Shown piece after piece: positions 14,195 to 16,660 of a DNA stretch of 16,660 bases; the first letter of the stretch is position 1, and each line of letters starts with the position of its first letter. The notes under the pieces are model-generated. The model saw nothing but the letters and a program-made list of their open reading frames with translations, did no database searches and was not told the DNA's origin. The stretch lies in the NCBI RefSeq assembly GCF_905371695.1, contig NZ_CAJPMA010000032.1, forward strand, positions 1-16,660. Reading direction: 5' to 3'. The position numbers and the translations under genes were made by a program. The stretch comes from an uncultured Campylobacter sp. GTDB lineage: Bacteria > Campylobacterota > Campylobacteria > Campylobacterales > Campylobacteraceae.

Positions 14195-15337
14195 TTGCAA
14201 ACAAACGAGCTTAGTATCCTTGTATCTATGGCGCTAATCGTATTCGCGTCGCCTTATTTTTCTAAAATTTTACGCATCCCCGTAGCGCCCATCGAGATCA
14301 TCGCGGGCGCGCTCTTCGGCTACTTCGGCTTCATCGGACATAACGAAATTTTTAAGCTAATTAGCGAAGTCGGATTTTATTTTTTAATGTTTCTAGCGGG
14401 TATGGAGATCGATTTACGGATGTTTTTAAACGCCGAGCGCAAAATTTTACGCCTAGGATTCCTCTACCTCGCCGTAATCTACGTCCTTGGCGCGCTCATT
14501 ACGCTTGCGCTGGGGCTTAGTCCGCTTTTTATCATCATTATCCCGATAATGGCGGTAGGTATGATTTTTACGCTATTTAAAGAATATGGCCGAGAACGGC
14601 GCTGGCTAAATTTAAGCATGCTAATAGCCTCCATCGGAGAGCTAATTAGCATCGTACTGCTAACCTTCACGGCGGCGTATTTACAGTTCGGCGCCGGCGC
14701 TAAGCTTTGGATTAGTATCGCGTATTTAATCGGATTTTTGGGCGTAAGCGCGCTTGGATTTAAGCTACTTGAAGTTCTGTTTTGGTGGTATCCGCAGCTA
14801 AAAACGATGCTGATGCCCCACTACGACAAAGACGAAAAGGATATCCGCCTCTCCATAGCCGTATTTTTCGCAATGATCGCGCTCATGGTGCTCTTAGGAC
14901 TTGAAGTAGCATTCGGCGCGTTTATAGCGGGAATTTTTATCACGAGCTTTTTCGACCATAAAAAAGACCTGCCGCACAAGCTCGCAAGTTTCGGCTTCGG
15001 CTTTTTAGTGCCGACCTTTTTCGTCTATATCGGCTCGACGCTCCGTCTTGAAAATTTATTAGTGCCGGAAGTACTAAAAAACGCCGCATTCATAATTATT
15101 TCGATGTTATTTTGCAGACTGCTTGCAAGCCTAGTCTTTTTAAATTTACTAAAATTTCGCGGCGTACTCTTATACGCGTTATCTCAATCGATGCCGCTGA
15201 CGCTTCTAATCGCGGTTGCTACCATAGCGCACAAAACAGGAGATATAGACGAGAATTTTTACTCCTCTTTTATACTAGCAAGCCTCGCTCAGGCTATAAT
15301 ATCGCTAATTAGCATTAAAGCTCTAATAAAATCATAA
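14195..15337 (+). CDS. KefB-like cation:proton antiporter (CPA2 family, membrane domain only)
   Basis: A 380-residue inner-membrane protein with about 10-12 hydrophobic helices, which would exchange K+ or Na+ for protons. Recognisable family segments are RIPVAPIEIIAGALFGYFGF near residues 27-46, FYFLMFLAGMEIDLRMF (about 61-77), and LLGLEVAFGAFIAGIFITS in the second half, the counterpart of the GLSxxLGAFxAG segment of KefB/KefC. There is no C-terminal TrkA-N/RCK domain, so it lacks the KefC-type regulatory part. The start is TTG at 14195, supported by AAGAAAGAGA upstream, the -10 box at 14159, and a first membrane helix (LSILVSMALIVFASPYF) that an ATG start at 14228 would cut. The ion is not predictable. 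gltA follows after 10 bp. Confidence 0.83.
   Translation: MQTNELSILVSMALIVFASPYFSKILRIPVAPIEIIAGALFGYFGFIGHNEIFKLISEVGFYFLMFLAGMEIDLRMFLNAERKILRLGFLYLAVIYVLGALITLALGLSPLFIIIIPIMAVGMIFTLFKEYGRERRWLNLSMLIASIGELISIVLLTFTAAYLQFGAGAKLWISIAYLIGFLGVSALGFKLLEVLFWWYPQLKTMLMPHYDKDEKDIRLSIAVFFAMIALMVLLGLEVAFGAFIAGIFITSFFDHKKDLPHKLASFGFGFLVPTFFVYIGSTLRLENLLVPEVLKNAAFIIISMLFCRLLASLVFLNLLKFRGVLLYALSQSMPLTLLIAVATIAHKTGDIDENFYSSFILASLAQAIISLISIKALIKS
15295..15300 (+). promoter_or_regulatory. Possible internal -10 box for gltA
   Basis: TATAAT inside the 3' end of the antiporter gene, 47 bases before the gltA ATG. It could give gltA its own promoter, which would suit a central-metabolism gene that otherwise has only 10 bp upstream. 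It also encodes antiporter residues, so it may be chance; no -35 is evident. Confidence 0.35.
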
Positions 15338-15347
15338 AGGATGAATA

Positions 15348-16622
15348 ATGCAAAACACGGCAACGCTCACGGACAACCGCACGGGCAAATCCTACGAATT
15401 CCCGATACTTCAAGGCAGCGTCGGACCCGACGTAATCGACATTTCGACGCTTTTTAGCGATACTGGGATGTTTACGTTTGACCGCGGACTAACGTCTACG
15501 GCGATGTGCCGCTCTAGCATCACTTATATCGACGGGCTAAAAGGCGAGCTGATGTACCGCGGCTACGACATCGCGTATCTAGCGGAGAACAAAACCTTCA
15601 TCGACGTGGCGTATCTGCTGCTAAATAAAGAGCTGCCGGATAAAAAGCAATACGACGAATTTAAACTCGAGCTTAAAAAACGCAGCTTCATCCACGAGGG
15701 TATGATGAAGCTCTTTGACGCCTTTCCGGATAAGGCACACCCGATGGCGATCCTGCAGGCGGCAGTAGCGGCGCTCTCGGCGTTTTACTCCGATCACCTA
15801 AATATGGACAAACCAGAGGAGTATCACGAGATGGCGATGCGAATAATCGCCAAAATTCCTACTATCGCGGCGTTTTCTTATAGATTTTCGCGCGGATTGC
15901 CGATCATTTATCCAAATTTAGACCGCGGCTTTACGGAAAATTTCCTCTACATGATGAGGAGCTACCCGTACGAGCACGTAAATTTGCGCCCGATCGAGGT
16001 CAAGGCGCTTGATACGGTCTTTATGCTGCACGCCGACCACGAGCAAAACGCCTCTACGACGACCGTTCGCACCGTAGGCTCGACGCACGCGCACCCGTAT
16101 GCGTGTATCGCCGCTGGTATCGGAGCGCTATGGGGCTGGGCTCACGGGGGTGCAAACGAAGGCGTCATCCGTCAGCTAGAGCAGATCGGCTCAGTAGAAA
16201 ACGTCGATAAATACATCGCCCGCGCCAAGGACAAAAACGATCCGTTTAGGCTGATGGGGTTCGGCCACCGCGTGTATAAAAACTTCGATCCGCGCGCCAA
16301 GGTGCTAAAATCTATGTGCGATAAGCTATTTGACGAGATCGGCATAAACACCGAGCTTCTAAAAATCGCCAAAAAGATCGAAGAGATCGCGCTAAACGAC
16401 GAGTATTTCATCTCGCGCAACCTCTATCCGAACGTCGATTTTTACTCTGGGCTGATTTTAAAAGCCCTTAGCATACCAAACGATATGTTTGCGGTTATTT
16501 TCGTCATCGGCAGGATCCCAGGCTGGATCAGTCAGTGGATAGAGCTAAAAGAGCAGGAGAGTATCAAGATCGTGAGGCCGAGGCAGCTATACGTGGGCGA
16601 GACGAATAGGACGCCGAAATAG
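15348..16622 (+). CDS. gltA: Citrate synthase (type II, hexameric family)
   Basis: A 424-residue cytoplasmic enzyme that condenses acetyl-CoA with oxaloacetate to citrate, the first step of the TCA cycle. Catalytic residues are H266 in GWAHGGANE, H307 in MGFGHRVYKNFDPR and D364 in NVDFYSG, which correspond closely to His264, His305 and Asp362 of E. coli GltA. LHADHEQNASTTTVR (227-241) is the oxaloacetate-binding segment. The N-terminal extension (about 1-45) is typical of Gram-negative type II enzymes. The C-terminus has RIPGWISQW and VRPRQLYVG (409-417), as expected. AAGGA at 15337-15341 precedes ATG by 6 bases. Length is complete. The gene may be cotranscribed with the antiporter or use its own internal promoter. 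Confidence 0.97.
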   Translation: MQNTATLTDNRTGKSYEFPILQGSVGPDVIDISTLFSDTGMFTFDRGLTSTAMCRSSITYIDGLKGELMYRGYDIAYLAENKTFIDVAYLLLNKELPDKKQYDEFKLELKKRSFIHEGMMKLFDAFPDKAHPMAILQAAVAALSAFYSDHLNMDKPEEYHEMAMRIIAKIPTIAAFSYRFSRGLPIIYPNLDRGFTENFLYMMRSYPYEHVNLRPIEVKALDTVFMLHADHEQNASTTTVRTVGSTHAHPYACIAAGIGALWGWAHGGANEGVIRQLEQIGSVENVDKYIARAKDKNDPFRLMGFGHRVYKNFDPRAKVLKSMCDKLFDEIGINTELLKIAKKIEEIALNDEYFISRNLYPNVDFYSGLILKALSIPNDMFAVIFVIGRIPGWISQWIELKEQESIKIVRPRQLYVGETNRTPK

Positions 16623-16660
16623 CGCGTTGTCTTCGATCTTTTTGGCGATTTTTAGAAGCT
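16623..16660. other. Short tail after gltA with no assignable feature
   Basis: Thirty-eight bases, T-rich (ATCTTTTTGG, GATTTTTAG). No convincing stem is complete within the window, so a terminator cannot be confirmed here. Confidence 0.5.

Noticed and set aside
16621..16660. Third copy of the hairpin repeat, or a gltA terminator, at the right edge
   Set aside because: GTTGTCTTCG and CTTTTTGG recall unit A only loosely, and the window ends before any stem could be confirmed.
1..16660. CRISPR array, prophage, insertion sequence or defence system
   Set aside because: No regularly spaced direct repeats, transposase, integrase or recognisable defence protein in any frame.

Overview
The window looks like chromosome from a flagellated Campylobacter, probably from the moderate-GC oral group (C. 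curvus / C. showae / C. rectus). The evidence is a Campylobacter-type flagellin (N-terminus MAFRINTNVNALNTHANS), a ptm/leg-type nonulosonate operon next to it, a short BioB, and AT-rich codon use with recurring AAATTTT and GCGAAATTTT strings. The genus call is fairly safe. The species is an inference from visible base composition and was not tested.

Region 1 (1-8762, + strand) is one tightly packed operon for a sialic-acid-like sugar, most likely legionaminic acid or a close relative. It begins with the tail of an unidentified protein, possibly a Maf-type flagellin glycosyltransferase. Then follow a CapD/WbpM-type nucleotide-sugar 4,6-dehydratase, a LegC-type PLP aminotransferase, a NeuD/PglD-type acetyltransferase, a NeuB-type synthase, a NeuC-type hydrolysing 2-epimerase, PtmE (CBS pair plus nucleotidyltransferase), a Gfo/Idh/MocA oxidoreductase (PtmF position), a CMP-nonulosonate synthetase (PtmB/LegF) and an SDR oxidoreductase (PtmA). 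Neighbouring genes overlap by 1-14 bp or lie 1-3 bp apart, so they are probably cotranscribed and translationally coupled. The last six keep the C. jejuni order neuB2-neuC2-ptmE-ptmF-ptmB-ptmA. Together they would make the CMP-activated sugar that decorates flagellin.

Region 2 (8763-10472) holds a hairpin terminator shared by convergent genes, a flagellin gene on the minus strand, and a divergent promoter region. The flagellin promoter is a near-perfect sigma-28 site. The sugar pathway and its likely acceptor protein therefore sit side by side.

Region 3 (10473-16660, + strand) is housekeeping: topA, bioB, crcB/fluC, a KefB-like cation:proton antiporter, and gltA. bioB and crcB overlap by one base and end at a clear hairpin terminator. 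The antiporter has its own -10 box and gltA follows it after 10 bp.

The most unusual non-coding segment is the gap between topA and bioB (12582-12888). It holds two copies, in inverted orientation, of a roughly 125-bp unit that folds into a long imperfect hairpin. This resembles a REPIN/MITE-like repeat or a structured RNA. I found no CRISPR array, tRNA, rRNA, insertion sequence or defence system. Apart from that repeat pair, most of the window is recognisable biology; the other open question is the mixed dehydratase/PtmE composition of the sugar pathway.
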